64,000 nucleotides of DNA from CAZOWL01 sp964583605 (GCA_964583605.1 CAZOWL010000001.1:217756-281755), one strand, 5' to 3'; shown: positions 8,257 through 18,307, counted from the stretch's first letter. The notes: generated by a model not told the origin, from the letters alone. Program-made: numbers and translations.

Positions 8257-9354
8257 TCAGCAGCCGATCATCTCGAGAACACGCCGCTTCACGGCGGTCT
8301 CCCCGCCATGCTTGGCGCAGAGGCGTAGCGCGAAGGCATAGTCATCATCGCGGCCTTCCCCGCGACAAACCACACCGCGCTCGATTCGGGTGCTACCTAA
8401 AGGCACTACCCGAAGCGCACCGAGGTAAGTGGTAGGGATCGGCTCCAGGACGCGTTCACGACAGCCGTCGGCGATTTGCTCCCCAGCCGCGACGCGTCGC
8501 AGATCCGCTGTATATCCCCAGGCCGCACGCCTGCGATTGCAGGCAAGGTCAAGCCGCACCTTGAAACGTCGATGGGCCGCCGCGTCGGCAAAGGTTGGTC
8601 GTGCCGTCCCGACACGCCCCACATTTACCTCAGGCAAGTGTAGTGCGACAAGCGATTTTCCGCTGCGGATGTGAATCAAGCCCAGGGCGTCGCGCACGCA
8701 GTCTGCCGCATCGTGCGCGGCGACGTCTTGCTCAAGCTCAGCCGCCGCCGTCACCCACAGGACAGCGCTAGGCCGCCCCAAGGTGCGGGCAGTTCCCCGG
8801 AATGCGTCGGTGCGCAGGTGGAGCTCACAGGTCTTGGTGAGCTCGAAGGCGTCAGTGTGCCGGACTCTGTGGAGATCAGGATCCGGCTCGACACGAAGAA
8901 CGCGCGCTGCCGCAAGTCGTTGTCGATCCTTCTCTGTCAGCAGATGAAAAATAAGACCGTGAGTGGGCATGGCATGGATCAACCCCTTGCAGGCCTTCAG
9001 GGATCTCGGCTTCCTCTTGCAACGTAACAAAAAGGCCGGGCTTTCTCGCCCCGCAAGAAAATCTGGGGGTAGGGAATCGAGCAACAATGCATCCAGCGCC
9101 TGCAAGGCATCCTCTGCGACCTCCGCCTTCGGTGGCGGTACAGAACCGACATACTTATCAGCGAGGACGCGCGACCGGTAGACGTGCAGATCGTGCCACC
9201 ATGCAAAGACTTGCTTCACGAATTCACTGTCAACCAGCCCCTCGTCGAGGCTGGCCAGCGCATTGGCTGCGACCGTCAAGCCTGAAGGTACGCTCATCAC
9301 GCTTGACACGAAATCGCGCTGGCTCAGCGCATCCAAATACTCTATGAAGGTCAT
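8257..9354 (-). CDS. Uncharacterised protein, first gene of the PIN-linked trio
   Basis: A 365-residue protein of unknown family. It opens with a helical segment (MTFIEYLDALSQRDFVSSVM) and has a basic cysteine-containing stretch CKRKPRSLKACKGLIHAMP around residue 110. The middle reads TKTCELHLRTDAFRG and the C-terminal half is a mix of strands and arginine-rich segments (KVRLDLACNRRRAAWGYTADLRR). Many basic residues would suit nucleic-acid contact, but no catalytic signature is visible. No signal peptide is present. The start ATG at 9354 is the first good one in frame. It heads the operon that runs toward the CRISPR effector genes; its promoter must lie in 9355-9755. Confidence 0.58.
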   Translation of the reverse strand: MTFIEYLDALSQRDFVSSVMSVPSGLTVAANALASLDEGLVDSEFVKQVFAWWHDLHVYRSRVLADKYVGSVPPPKAEVAEDALQALDALLLDSLPPDFLAGRESPAFLLRCKRKPRSLKACKGLIHAMPTHGLIFHLLTEKDRQRLAAARVLRVEPDPDLHRVRHTDAFELTKTCELHLRTDAFRGTARTLGRPSAVLWVTAAAELEQDVAAHDAADCVRDALGLIHIRSGKSLVALHLPEVNVGRVGTARPTFADAAAHRRFKVRLDLACNRRRAAWGYTADLRRVAAGEQIADGCRERVLEPIPTTYLGALRVVPLGSTRIERGVVCRGEGRDDDYAFALRLCAKHGGETAVKRRVLEMIGC

Positions 9355-9755
9355 CGAGCCCGATTCCCCTGGTGATCGCGAGGAGCGACTCGTTTGATCG
9401 CCCTGGAAGGACGGCCCTGGCAGATTTCTTCCCTAGAATAACACTGGTTATGAAGGCGCGTTGCGGGGAGAGCCACGCATGCTGGGAGCGCTGAATGCTG
9501 CAGCGGCTCGCTGGCTCAATGAATCGAAAAAACAATTCCCACTTGGAGAGGAAGATGTCCTCCAATGATTCCAAGGCCTGTACCTCGCTGTCCCGCGGCA
9601 GGTCGTGGCCATTCGGTTGGCTGCCGAGCATCAGGCCAATTCCGTCGCTCGTCGCCGCTGTCCCGAGCGATGCCGGCTGGGCTACCATGGGCGCCGCTCG
9701 TTCGGGGACGCGACGCGGCCCCGCTGACCCGCCCAGAGACTCATGACGTCGTCAC
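9355..9755. other. 401-bp divergent intergenic region
   Basis: This lies between the start of the PIN-linked trio (-) and the helicase gene (+), so it should hold both promoters. I see no clear -35/-10 pair, hairpin or repeat. Short reading frames cross it on both strands (for example 9495-9746 +) but lack family features and a good ribosome site, so I do not call them. Confidence 0.4.
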
Positions 9756-12700
9756 ATGCCGCACCTGCCCGTCGCGCTCGATCCTGATCGTCTGCAGGAG
9801 GAGTTCCCTCCGGCCTATTTCGCGCGGGGGCAGCGCTACGTCCACCAGAGGCGCGTCCTGAGCGCTGACTTCAGCCCGGCGCAGGGAATCATCGTAGGCC
9901 GTGTACGCGGCTCCGCGGGGCGCGTCTATCAATGCATCGTCCGCGTCGAGGGGCAGGCCGACGGTCGCCCTCTGGTTGCTGGTCAGTGCTCCTGCCCGAT
10001 CGGCTATAACTGTAAGCATGTGGCGGCGGTCCTGCTGTCCCTGTGCGCAACAGGGCACCTCGATCCCGGGCAACCGCGCGCCGAGCCGCTACCCCTGCCG
10101 GTGCGCAGCTGGCTCGAGCATGCCGCGCGCCACGCCGTCGGCGCCGCTTCGGAGGATCCGCACCGGCTGCTGTACCTGTTGCGCAGCGACGAGCAGCACG
10201 GCTTGCGTCGTCTCTATCTCAAGGCCGTGAAGGTCCGCCGGCTCCAGACCGGCGGTTATGGCAAGGAGCAGAAATTCCACGTCGGTGGCGAGTCCCGGGC
10301 CGCCTTCGTGACACCTGAAGACCAGCGCATCATGGCGCTGGTGAAGGGCGGCCGTCACGGTGGCTACGGCGAAGAGGTGTGGCTCGGCGAGGAGACCGGC
10401 CGCGACGTGCTCCAGGCGATTATCTTGTCCGGCCGAGGATATTGGGGGAGCGTCGCAACGCCCGTGCTGCGTTATGCCGGACCGGTGACGGGCCGGCTCG
10501 TCTGGCAGCTCGGGGCCGACGCCATGATGCACGTGAGCCTCGAAACGGATCGCTCTGGCCTCGCGCTGATCCCGGTCACACCGCCCTGGTATCTGAGCCC
10601 GGAAACCGGCGACTGCGGTCCCCTGGAGACCGGGCTCGGCGATCGCGAGGCCGGGCTGCTGGCGATGGCACCGGCGATCCCCCCCGAAGCCGCCGACGCC
10701 GTCAAGGAGGCCGCTAGGACACGCCTGCAAGGACTTCGGCGTCCCGCTCCCCGCCCGGCCCGAGCGACGTCAGATCGTCAGCCAGGCGCCCACCCCCTGC
10801 CTGCGCTTCCAGAGCGAGGACCGCTCGGCGAACGACACCTACCTCTATTGGGCGGTGCCGCGCCGGCCCGACTGGTCGCACCATGCGATCCTGTTCTTCG
10901 AGTACGGCGGCACCCGCATCGACCCCCGCTCGCCGGACCAGGTGATCAGGCGCGCCGAAGCTGGCGTGCTGGTCGAGACCGAGCGTCACCGCGAGACCGA
11001 GCAGGCGGCTATCCAGACGCTCGAGGATCTCGGCCTACAACGCGCATGGGACGTCGAGGACCGCCCTGGTCTCTGGCTCAAGCTCGCGGATGAGAGCGCC
11101 TGGCTCAGCTTGATGCAGCGAGGCATTCCGAAACTGGCGGCGGCTGGCTGGCGGATCGAGATCGCGGACGACTTCCAGTTCCGGATCGCCGATATCGGCG
11201 ACTGGGATTGCGAGGTCTTTGAGGGCGAGGGGAGCGACTGGCTCGGTCTGGGGCTTGGCATAGAGATCGACGGCGAGCGCCAAGACCTGCTGCCACTGCT
11301 GATCGGCCTGATTCGGCGCTCCCACGCGGACCTGACCCCGCAGGCGCTCGCCCACCAGGACGAGGAGGCCGTGATCGAGCTGCGCCTGGACGACGGCCGG
11401 CTGGTCCTGCTGCCGGCGCGCCGGCTGCGGCCCATCCTTTCGACCCTTGTCGAGCTCTACGATGCCGAACGGGCCGTCGATGCCGACGGACGCCTGCGCG
11501 TTCCCCGCGTACAGGCGGCACAGCTCGCGCAGCTTGCCGACGAGGATCCCGACCTGCGCTGGCGCGGCGGCGAGGCGGCGCGCGCATGGGGACGTCGTAT
11601 CCGCGACCTCGGCGGCCTTCCCACAATCGCACCGCCAGCGACCCTGACCGCCGAGCTGCGCGCCTACCAGCGGCAAGGATTGGGCTGGCTCCAGTTCCTG
11701 CGCGAGTGTGGTCTCGGCGGCATCCTGGCGGACGACATGGGCCTCGGCAAGACGGTGCAAGCGCTCGCCCATCTGCTGGTCGAGAAGGAGCACGCACGCG
11801 CCGACCGCCCGAGCCTGGTCGTCGCACCGACCAGCCTGATGTTTAACTGGCGGCGCGAGGCGCAGCGCTTCGCCCCGTCGCTGCGCGTGCTGCTGCATGG
11901 CGCGGACCGGTGGGCGCGATTCAAGGCGGTCGACGATCACGACCTCGTCCTGACGACCTACCCGCTGCTGCCGCGAGACCTCGATGCACTCCAGCGGCAC
12001 GACTTCCACCTGCTGATCCTCGATGAGGCCCAGGCTATCAAGAACCCGCGCAGCAAGGCCGCCGAGGCCGCGCGCAGCCTGCGTGCGCGGCACAGGATCT
12101 GCCTGACGGGCACGCCGCTGGAGAATCACTTGGGCGAGCTGTGGTCGCTGCTCGATTTCCTGATGCCGCACGTGCTCGGTGATGAGCGCCGCTTCCGGCG
12201 GCTGTTCCGCAACCCGATCGAGCGCCTGGGCGATGCCGAGCGTCAGGAGGAGCTGCGCCGACGCGTCGCCCCGTTCCTGCTGCGCCGCACCAAGGAGGCG
12301 GTGGCCGCCGAGCTGCCGCCGAAGACCGAGATCCTGCGCGAAGTCGCGCTGGCTGCCGACCAGCGCGACCTCTACGAGACCCTGCGTCTGGCGCTGCACG
12401 AGCGGGTGCGCGCCGAGGTCGCGCGCAAGGGCCTGGCCCAGAGCGGCATCATCATCCTCGATGCGCTGCTCAAGCTGCGCCAGGTCTGTTGCGACCCGCG
12501 ACTCGTCTCGCTCGAGAGCGCACGGAAGGTCAAGGGCTCGGCAAAGCTCGGCCTCCTGATGACGCTCCTGCCGGAGCTTCTCAACGAGGGACGGCGTGTC
12601 CTGCTCTTTTCGCAGTTCACGTCGATGTTGACCCTGATCGCCGAGGAGCTGGCGCATACCGGCGTGCGCGAGGGCCGAGACTACGTCAAGCTCACCGGGC

Positions 12701-13068
12701 GCACCCGCGATCGCGCCATGCCGGTGGATCGCTTTCAGGCCGGAGAGGTGCCGCTGTTCCTGATCAGCCTCAAGGCAGGCGGCAGTGGGCTCAACCTGAC
12801 CGCGGCCGACACCGTTATCCACTATGATCCCTGGTGGAATCCTGCCGCCGAGCGCCAAGCCACCGACCGCGCCCACCGCATCGGCCAAGACAAGCCGGTG
12901 TTCGTCTACAAGCTGCTCACCGAAGGCACCGTCGAGCAACGGGTTGCAGAGCTCCAGGCCCGCAAGCAGGCCCTGGCCGAGGCGGTGCTGGCCGGTGGCG
13001 GTGCTGCGGCTGGATCCCTGAGCGCCGATGACTTGGACCTGCTGTTCGCGCCCATCGAGGACCCATGA
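9756..13068 (+). pseudogene. SNF2-family helicase with SWIM zinc finger, broken by one frameshift
   Basis: Joined, the two frames give a ~1104-residue SNF2/RapA-type ATPase. Frame 1 (from the ATG at 9756) has a SWIM zinc finger CSCPIGYNCKH near residue 78 and the accessory domain. Near base 10,700-10,725 coding moves one base forward: frame 1 continues as arginine/proline-rich noise to 11,093, while the correct frame resumes as CKDFGVPLPARPE and runs to 13,068. The ATPase core is intact there: motif I DDMGLGKTVQ, DEAQAIKN, LTGTPLENHLGELW, the helicase-C LLFSQFTSML, SLKAGGSGLNLT and RAHRIGQ. The second frame could start on its own at the GTG at 10,855 and yield a SWIM-less helicase. A sequencing error cannot be excluded. 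The next gene overlaps by ATGA. Confidence 0.85.
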
Positions 13069-14273
13069 CCGACAGGACACAAGCGCCACGATCCGATACG
13101 GACTACCGGCTGCTCGTGGACCGGCTGGTGCTGGAGCACGGGCGGCTCGAGCCATTGGAGCTATTGCTCGCTGCGGATTTGCTGGCCTACGAGGATTACG
13201 AGGCCTGGCGCCTGGGACAGAGACCCGATCTGCAAGGTGCCCTGCAGCGCGACCCGAATGAGATCGCCGACCTGCTGCGCCTGGCTGGTGAGTACGCGCG
13301 TAGCCAGCGGCTCGAGCCGACCCCCATCGAGTACCGAGGCTGGGGCCGCTCCGATCGGCCAATCCGCATCGGCCACGACAGCGGCCTCGCCGCGGCCTGT
13401 GCCTGCGCCTACGCGCCGCCCGCCGGCCGCGTCCAGCTCGACCTATTCCATGATAGCAGCACCGCAATTGCCGAGGAGGAATTGCGGCGGGCCCTCACCG
13501 ACCGCCGCCTCGACACAGCGCGACACCAGCTTGCGCGCCTGATTCAGCGCGACCCTCGCCACGCCCGGCTCAATGGCTTCTTGCGACTGATGGAGGCCAT
13601 CGACGGAGACGACGGCCGCGACAGCGGGGCGCGGACCGAGGACCGGCTCGGCGACCTGGAGGAGCTAGAGCGCCTTGCGCCTCAGCTCCTCGGCCATCGC
13701 GCGCGGGATTTCTTGACGCCACTGTGGGCCGCCCTCGCCGAGCAGCTGTCGGGACGCGCGTTCGATCCCGACTGCCCGCAGCTCCATCCCAGCTACGCTT
13801 ACGGGCGCGCGCAGCGCTGGGACGCGGCACGCGCCGCGGTTGAGGCCGAGCCCAATTGGCGCGATCATCCGGCGCTGGTACTGGCCCATGCCGAGGCCTG
13901 TTGGCGTCGGCGTCTTGCCGCGGCCGCGAGACGCGATTGGATGTGGCTGTGCTGGGAGCATCCGTCGGACGCAGAGCGAGCGCTCTCCGCCCCGGCCTTC
14001 CCGGACCAATGCCTGAGCGATTGCTGGAACCGTTTTGGCGATCTCGCCGAGGGGACCGCGACCGAGGACTTCCCGGCCTGGATGCTATTGGCGGATCCGG
14101 GCCACGCGACGGCAGTGCCCCCTGATGCGGCCCCGGCCGACGAGCGCGGTACGGCCTATCGCCTGCTGCACGCGCTCGTCACCGGTGCGGACACGATCAA
14201 GCAGCGTAGAGAACTGGCGGAGATCCACCCGCGCCTGCTGGAGCTCTTCTTGTCGCGGCGCGAACAGATCTAA
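13065..14273 (+). CDS. Uncharacterised protein coupled to the SNF2 helicase
   Basis: A 402-residue soluble protein that I do not recognise. Its ATG overlaps the helicase stop (ATGA), so the two are co-translated and probably act together. It is rich in acidic and leucine residues and looks helical, with TPR-like pieces: an N-terminal LVDRLVLEHGRLEPLELLLAADLL, a central EEELRRALTDRRLDTARHQLARLIQRDPRHARL, and a C-terminal LLHALVTGADTIKQRRELAEIHPRLLELFL. There are no membrane segments, signal peptide or catalytic motif. An adaptor role for the helicase is inference only. Confidence 0.65.
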   Translation: MTDRTQAPRSDTDYRLLVDRLVLEHGRLEPLELLLAADLLAYEDYEAWRLGQRPDLQGALQRDPNEIADLLRLAGEYARSQRLEPTPIEYRGWGRSDRPIRIGHDSGLAAACACAYAPPAGRVQLDLFHDSSTAIAEEELRRALTDRRLDTARHQLARLIQRDPRHARLNGFLRLMEAIDGDDGRDSGARTEDRLGDLEELERLAPQLLGHRARDFLTPLWAALAEQLSGRAFDPDCPQLHPSYAYGRAQRWDAARAAVEAEPNWRDHPALVLAHAEACWRRRLAAAARRDWMWLCWEHPSDAERALSAPAFPDQCLSDCWNRFGDLAEGTATEDFPAWMLLADPGHATAVPPDAAPADERGTAYRLLHALVTGADTIKQRRELAEIHPRLLELFLSRREQI

Positions 14274-14310
14274 GCGTGAGTCACGGTGCGCACAGGTACG
14301 CTCGCACAAC

Positions 14311-14433
14311 TAACGATCACGGGCGAGGCGACTCACCCTGGACGATGAAAAGTCGCCACCCCTGATCGTTCCCTCACCCCAACCCTCTCCCAGAGGGCGA
14401 GGGAGCAAAGGTGCTTCGCGAATTTCAAAGTAA
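14311..14433 (+). repeat. Dispersed ~125-bp repeat, copy 1
   Basis: It begins TAACGATCACGGGCGAGGCGA and ends GAATTTCAAAGTAA. It contains the two conserved blocks of the family: a GGGCGAGGCGA...TCGCC arm and the CCCTCACCCCAACCCTCTCC / CAGAGGGCGAGGGAG block. It is more diverged than most copies. Confidence 0.85.
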
Positions 14434-15016
14434 AGGGTCGATCACGGAGCGTAATGGCAGATCCCCAACGACGCCGGGGTAGCAGCACTGCAATCTTTCG
14501 CGCTCGACCTTGACTGCTCCTGAACCGTTCTTGGATCGTTCCTAATGAGCCAAGACCACCACCGGCTGCGTCGGCGACGCGAGCAGGCGCACTGCCGGCT
14601 ACGCCCGTGTTGATGGGAGCGATTATCCGCAGCGCGACGGCCTCCGCCATCTGCCATGTCGCACCGCTGAACGGCCGGCGGGCTTTCTGTGAAAACGCGC
14701 CCATCGGGCTCGGATCGGCCCGCTCTGAAAGTGCTCCCTGATCGTCCCAGGGTCGACGAACACATCCATCGGTATGTACTCGTGGCCCGCGTCGCGGTCG
14801 AGCTTCTCCAGCTCGGTCCCAACGTCGAGCGCAGTGAGGGACCAGCCCTTGACGTCCCTACTCGAAGTAGTTCGGGGTCGCTGAATCATGTTGGTCATTT
14901 TCCCAGTCCAGTTGAGGGTTCCGGCTGCTATCGAAACCGATGCCCTCTTGAAGCTTGTGCTACATCACGATCACTTCTAAAGTATAGCAAGCTTGTCGGA
15001 TGCTGCTCGATTTGAC

Positions 15017-15036
15017 GATTATTTTATTTAATAATC
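15017..15036. promoter_or_regulatory. AT-rich dyad upstream of mrp operon
   Basis: A perfect 7-bp inverted repeat, GATTATT-(6)-AATAATC, stands in an AT-rich island of a GC-rich region. TTGACG at 15,012-15,017 overlaps its left edge and could be a -35 element; no good -10 follows at standard spacing. It could be an operator or an upstream promoter element of mrpA, which starts 323 bases later. Confidence 0.35.
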
Positions 15037-15267
15037 AATATTTTCATGACAGATCATGCCGCTCGGACTTGGTCCAAGGGAAGGCGTTTCTCACGCGAAC
15101 GGACCACGTGAGATCAGTCATATGAGACCAATCCGGAGAGGACCCGGCCGCACACATCGGCGCCGTCATACCTTGGAGACTCGCATCATGGCATAATGGC
15201 GCACACACGAACCGAAGCTAGTCCGGCGTTTCCCGGCAAGGCCGCACCGCGGAGCGACCGCTAGCCA

Positions 15268-15292
15268 CAGGAGCCGCCTCTCGCGGCTCCTG
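15268..15292 (+). other. Strong hairpin in the mrp leader
   Basis: CAGGAGCCGC-(5)-GCGGCTCCTG forms a perfect 10-bp stem 67 bases before the mrpA start. No T-run follows, so it is not a standard intrinsic terminator; it may shape the leader RNA. Confidence 0.5.
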
Positions 15293-15358
15293 CCTCCAGC
15301 TCAACCGGGCAGCCGGCCTGGTTTTTCCAAGGTTGGCCCATCGGACCGCCGCCAATCC

Positions 15359-18307
15359 ATGTCGCTCAGTACGATCATCCTCCTGCCCCTGCTTGGCGCC
15401 ATCCTTCCGGCTCTGAGCGCCCGTTACGGCCGCGCCGCGGCGACCTGGTCGGCTGCACTTGTGACGGCGAGTGCCCTGGCGCTGTGCCTTTGGCATACGC
15501 CCGCCGTGCTCAACGGCGGTGAGCTGCATAGCTTCCACGAATGGATTCCACAGATCGGATTGAGCCTCGCGTTCCGCCTAGACGGTCTGGCCCTGCTGTT
15601 CGTCCTGCTTATTACGGGCATCGGGGTGTTGGTCTCCCTCTACGCCTACTACTATATGCCGCGGCAGGACGGGCTCGGGCGGTTCTTCGCCTTGCTCCTC
15701 CTCTTCCAAGGGGCCATGCTCGGCATCGTCCTGTCCGATAACCTATTGTTGCTTCTTTTCTTCTGGGAGCTCACCAGCCTTAGCTCCTTCCTGCTGATCG
15801 CCTACAAGACGCACACTCGAGTCGCCCGCCAAGGTGCACGAATGGCACTTGCGATCACCGCGGGCGGCGGACTGGCCCTTCTCGCCGGCTTCCTGCTGCT
15901 CGGCGCGATCGTCGGCAGCTTTCATCTCCCGGCGGTGCTGGCAGCAGGCGAAACGGTGCGGGAGCATCCCCTGTATCTGCCAACACTGCTGTTGATCCTG
16001 CTCGGCGCCTTCACGAAATCGGCGCAATTGCCGTTTCACTTCTGGCTACCCAATGCCATGGCAGCGCCGACACCGGTCTCGGCCTATTTGCATTCGGCGA
16101 CGATGGTGAAGGCTGGCGTCTTCCTGCTCGCTCGACTGTTCCCGGTGTTTTCCGGAACCGAAAGCTGGTTCTATGTAGTCGGCGGCGTCGGGCTAGCAAC
16201 CATGCTTTTCGGCGCCTACACCGCGATCTTCAAGCACGATCTGAAAGGCCTGCTCGCCTATTCCACGATCAGCCACCTTGGCCTGATTACCTTCTTGTTT
16301 GGACTTGGCACCCCACTCGGCGCCGTAGCTGGGCTGTTCCACGTCGGCAACCACGCCATCTTCAAGGCCTCCCTATTCATGGCCGCCGGCATCATCGACC
16401 ATGAGACAGGCTCGCGAGACATGCGGCGGGTCAATGGCTTGTGGGCGTTTATGCCCTACACGGCCACCCTCGCCATGGTGGCCGCCGCGGCCATGGCGGG
16501 CGTACCCTTGCTGAATGGGTTCTTGAGCAAGGAGATGTTCTTTGCCGAGACGATTCACCATGACTGGCTCGGGCCGCTCAACTGGCTGATCCCGACCGTG
16601 GCGACCTTGGCCGGGATCTTCGCGGTCGCCTACTCGGTGCGGTTCATCCACGATGTCTTCTTCAACGGGGCACCGGTTGGTCTGACTCGGACACCCCAAG
16701 AACCCCCGTTCTGGATGAAGATACCGGTGGAGATCCTTGTCGCGATCTGTCTCCTGGTCGGCATCTTCCCGTCGCAGACTGTTCGCCCGATCCTCGACGT
16801 GGGAGTCGAGAGCCTGCTCCACTTCCAGCCCGATTACAGCCTCGCCATCTGGCACGGCTTCTCGATGCCCTTCGTGATGAGCGCCATCGCGTTGGGCGGG
16901 GGCACCTTGCTGTACAGCCAACGACGCCGGCTATTCGCCGCCCATGCCCGTTTTCTGCCGAGGGCCAGCGGTGCCGCGGCCTTTCAGTTCACGGTTAGGC
17001 GCGTTCGCGACATGGCGAACAAGCTCATCGACAGGATCGACAACGGCTCCCTGCAGCGTTACATCGCCTGGCTGCTGGCCGTGGCTGTCCTCTTGGCGGC
17101 GACTCCGCTGCTGCGCGCGGGCTGGGGTCTCGGGGGTCTCGTCGGCGACCGGCCTCTGACCCCGATCGACGGGCCCAGCATCGCCATGGCACTGGTCCTG
17201 GCCATCGCGGCCTTGGGCACTGTGGTCTCGCGCCGTCGACGGTTGGTGGCCCTGCTCATGACCAGCCTAGTCGGGCTTATCGTCACCCTCACCTTCGTGC
17301 ACTTCTCGGCGCCAGACCTGGCCTTGACACAGCTGTCGGTCGAGCTAACAACAACTGTTCTCATGTTGCTCGCGCTGTATTTCCTACCCGGCTCTCCCCG
17401 GCTTGAGGTCTCGCGCTGGCGTCACCTGCGCGACCTAACACTCGCCGGGACAGCCGGGTTGGTGGTGGCCGCTCTGGCCTTCGCCGTGATGACCAGCCCG
17501 GCCGACAGCATTTCCGACTACTTCCTGGCCTATTCCAAGCCGTTCGGGGGCGGTCAGAACGTCGTGAACGTCATCCTAGTCGATTTCCGCGGATTCGATA
17601 CGCTCGGCGAGATCACGGTGCTGGCCATAGCCGCCATCGGCATCCTTGCCCTGCTCTCGGGGCTGCAGTTGCCAATCCCGCGGAGCAACCCCGCGGGTCG
17701 CCCATGGGCTCGAGATATCCACCCGATGATTTTGGCTGTGATCAGCCGGCCGTTGCTACCGCTCGCGCTGCTCGTGGCCATCTTCATCCTCCTGCGTGGC
17801 CACAACCACCCTGGGGGCGGATTCATTGCCGGGCTCATCGCCGCGATCGCCTTGATCCTCCAACAGATCGCAAGCGGCATCGGTTGGACGAAAGAACGTC
17901 TGCGCGTCAGCTATGTTGCCCTGATCGGAACAGGGCTCCTCTTTGCCATGTTCACTGGCCTGGGCTCCTTCGTCTTCAACCGCCCCTTCCTCACATCGGC
18001 CACCCTTCATCCGGTCGTACCGCTGATCGGCGAGCTCGAGCTCGCCTCCGCACTGGTCTTCGATATCGGCGTCTTCCTCGTCGTCGTAGGGACGGTGCTG
18101 CTGACCCTAGAAGGGCTCGGACGGGTCAGCGGCAACTGCGCAGCGACCGAAGACGTTTCCGAGCTAACCATCATGGGGCGAGGCGACCCACCCCAGATGA
18201 TGAAACGTCGCCTCGCCCCTGATCGTTCCCTCACCCCAACCCTCTCCCAGAGGGCGAGGGAGCGAACGTGCTGCGCGGATTCCATTGCAGGGAGGGAAGC
18301 AACCTGA
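15359..18307 (+). CDS. mrpA: Na+/H+ antiporter MrpA-MrpB fusion, C-terminus from a repeat
   Basis: The main proton/sodium-translocating subunit of the inner-membrane Mrp antiporter. Residues ~1-770 are MrpA/NuoL-like with many membrane helices (FFWELTSLSSFLLIAY, LPFHFWLPNAMAAPTPVSAYLHSATMVKAG). Residues ~785-930 are an MrpB domain with its GHNHPGGGFIAG motif, a fusion known for group-2 Mrp systems. The last ~46 residues (from about 936) are translated from an inserted copy of the dispersed repeat at 18,165-18,290 and include LTPTLSQRARER; they do not belong to the family. The stop TGA overlaps the mrpC ATG. It is first of six overlapping or abutting genes A-G. Confidence 0.92.
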   Translation: MSLSTIILLPLLGAILPALSARYGRAAATWSAALVTASALALCLWHTPAVLNGGELHSFHEWIPQIGLSLAFRLDGLALLFVLLITGIGVLVSLYAYYYMPRQDGLGRFFALLLLFQGAMLGIVLSDNLLLLLFFWELTSLSSFLLIAYKTHTRVARQGARMALAITAGGGLALLAGFLLLGAIVGSFHLPAVLAAGETVREHPLYLPTLLLILLGAFTKSAQLPFHFWLPNAMAAPTPVSAYLHSATMVKAGVFLLARLFPVFSGTESWFYVVGGVGLATMLFGAYTAIFKHDLKGLLAYSTISHLGLITFLFGLGTPLGAVAGLFHVGNHAIFKASLFMAAGIIDHETGSRDMRRVNGLWAFMPYTATLAMVAAAAMAGVPLLNGFLSKEMFFAETIHHDWLGPLNWLIPTVATLAGIFAVAYSVRFIHDVFFNGAPVGLTRTPQEPPFWMKIPVEILVAICLLVGIFPSQTVRPILDVGVESLLHFQPDYSLAIWHGFSMPFVMSAIALGGGTLLYSQRRRLFAAHARFLPRASGAAAFQFTVRRVRDMANKLIDRIDNGSLQRYIAWLLAVAVLLAATPLLRAGWGLGGLVGDRPLTPIDGPSIAMALVLAIAALGTVVSRRRRLVALLMTSLVGLIVTLTFVHFSAPDLALTQLSVELTTTVLMLLALYFLPGSPRLEVSRWRHLRDLTLAGTAGLVVAALAFAVMTSPADSISDYFLAYSKPFGGGQNVVNVILVDFRGFDTLGEITVLAIAAIGILALLSGLQLPIPRSNPAGRPWARDIHPMILAVISRPLLPLALLVAIFILLRGHNHPGGGFIAGLIAAIALILQQIASGIGWTKERLRVSYVALIGTGLLFAMFTGLGSFVFNRPFLTSATLHPVVPLIGELELASALVFDIGVFLVVVGTVLLTLEGLGRVSGNCAATEDVSELTIMGRGDPPQMMKRRLAPDRSLTPTLSQRARERTCCADSIAGREAT
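18165..18290 (+). repeat. Dispersed ~125-bp repeat, copy 2 (inside the mrpA coding frame)
   Basis: A full copy beginning TAACCATCATGGGGCGAGG, with the GGGGCGAGGCGAC/GTCGCCTCGCCCC stem intact. It is read in frame as the C-terminal tail of the MrpA-B protein and ends just before mrpC. Confidence 0.9.

Larger units (their letters stand above)
14274..15358. other. 1.1-kb intergenic region before the mrp operon
   Basis: It holds, in order: one copy of the dispersed ~125-bp repeat (14,311-14,433); a stretch to ~14,900 with a short minus-strand frame (14,623-14,898) that looks coding for ~65 codons then degenerates; an AT-rich island at 15,005-15,050; and a 10-bp-stem hairpin at 15,268-15,292 about 65 bases before mrpA. 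No intact gene is convincing. The AT-rich island is the likeliest promoter zone. Confidence 0.5.

Noticed and set aside
1..9755. CRISPR array or adaptation genes near the effector operon
   Set aside because: No regularly spaced direct repeats and no Cas1/Cas2-like frame on either strand.
11035..13467. 810-residue minus-strand frame across the helicase
   Set aside because: It is the antisense shadow of the SNF2 gene, whose plus-strand motifs are unmistakable.
14623..14898. Minus-strand 91-residue frame (MTNMIQRPRTTSSRD...)
   Set aside because: The first ~65 codons look coding, but there is no ribosome site or family match and the end degenerates; at best a gene remnant.
15268..15292. Hairpin before mrpA as an intrinsic terminator
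   Set aside because: No T-run follows the stem.
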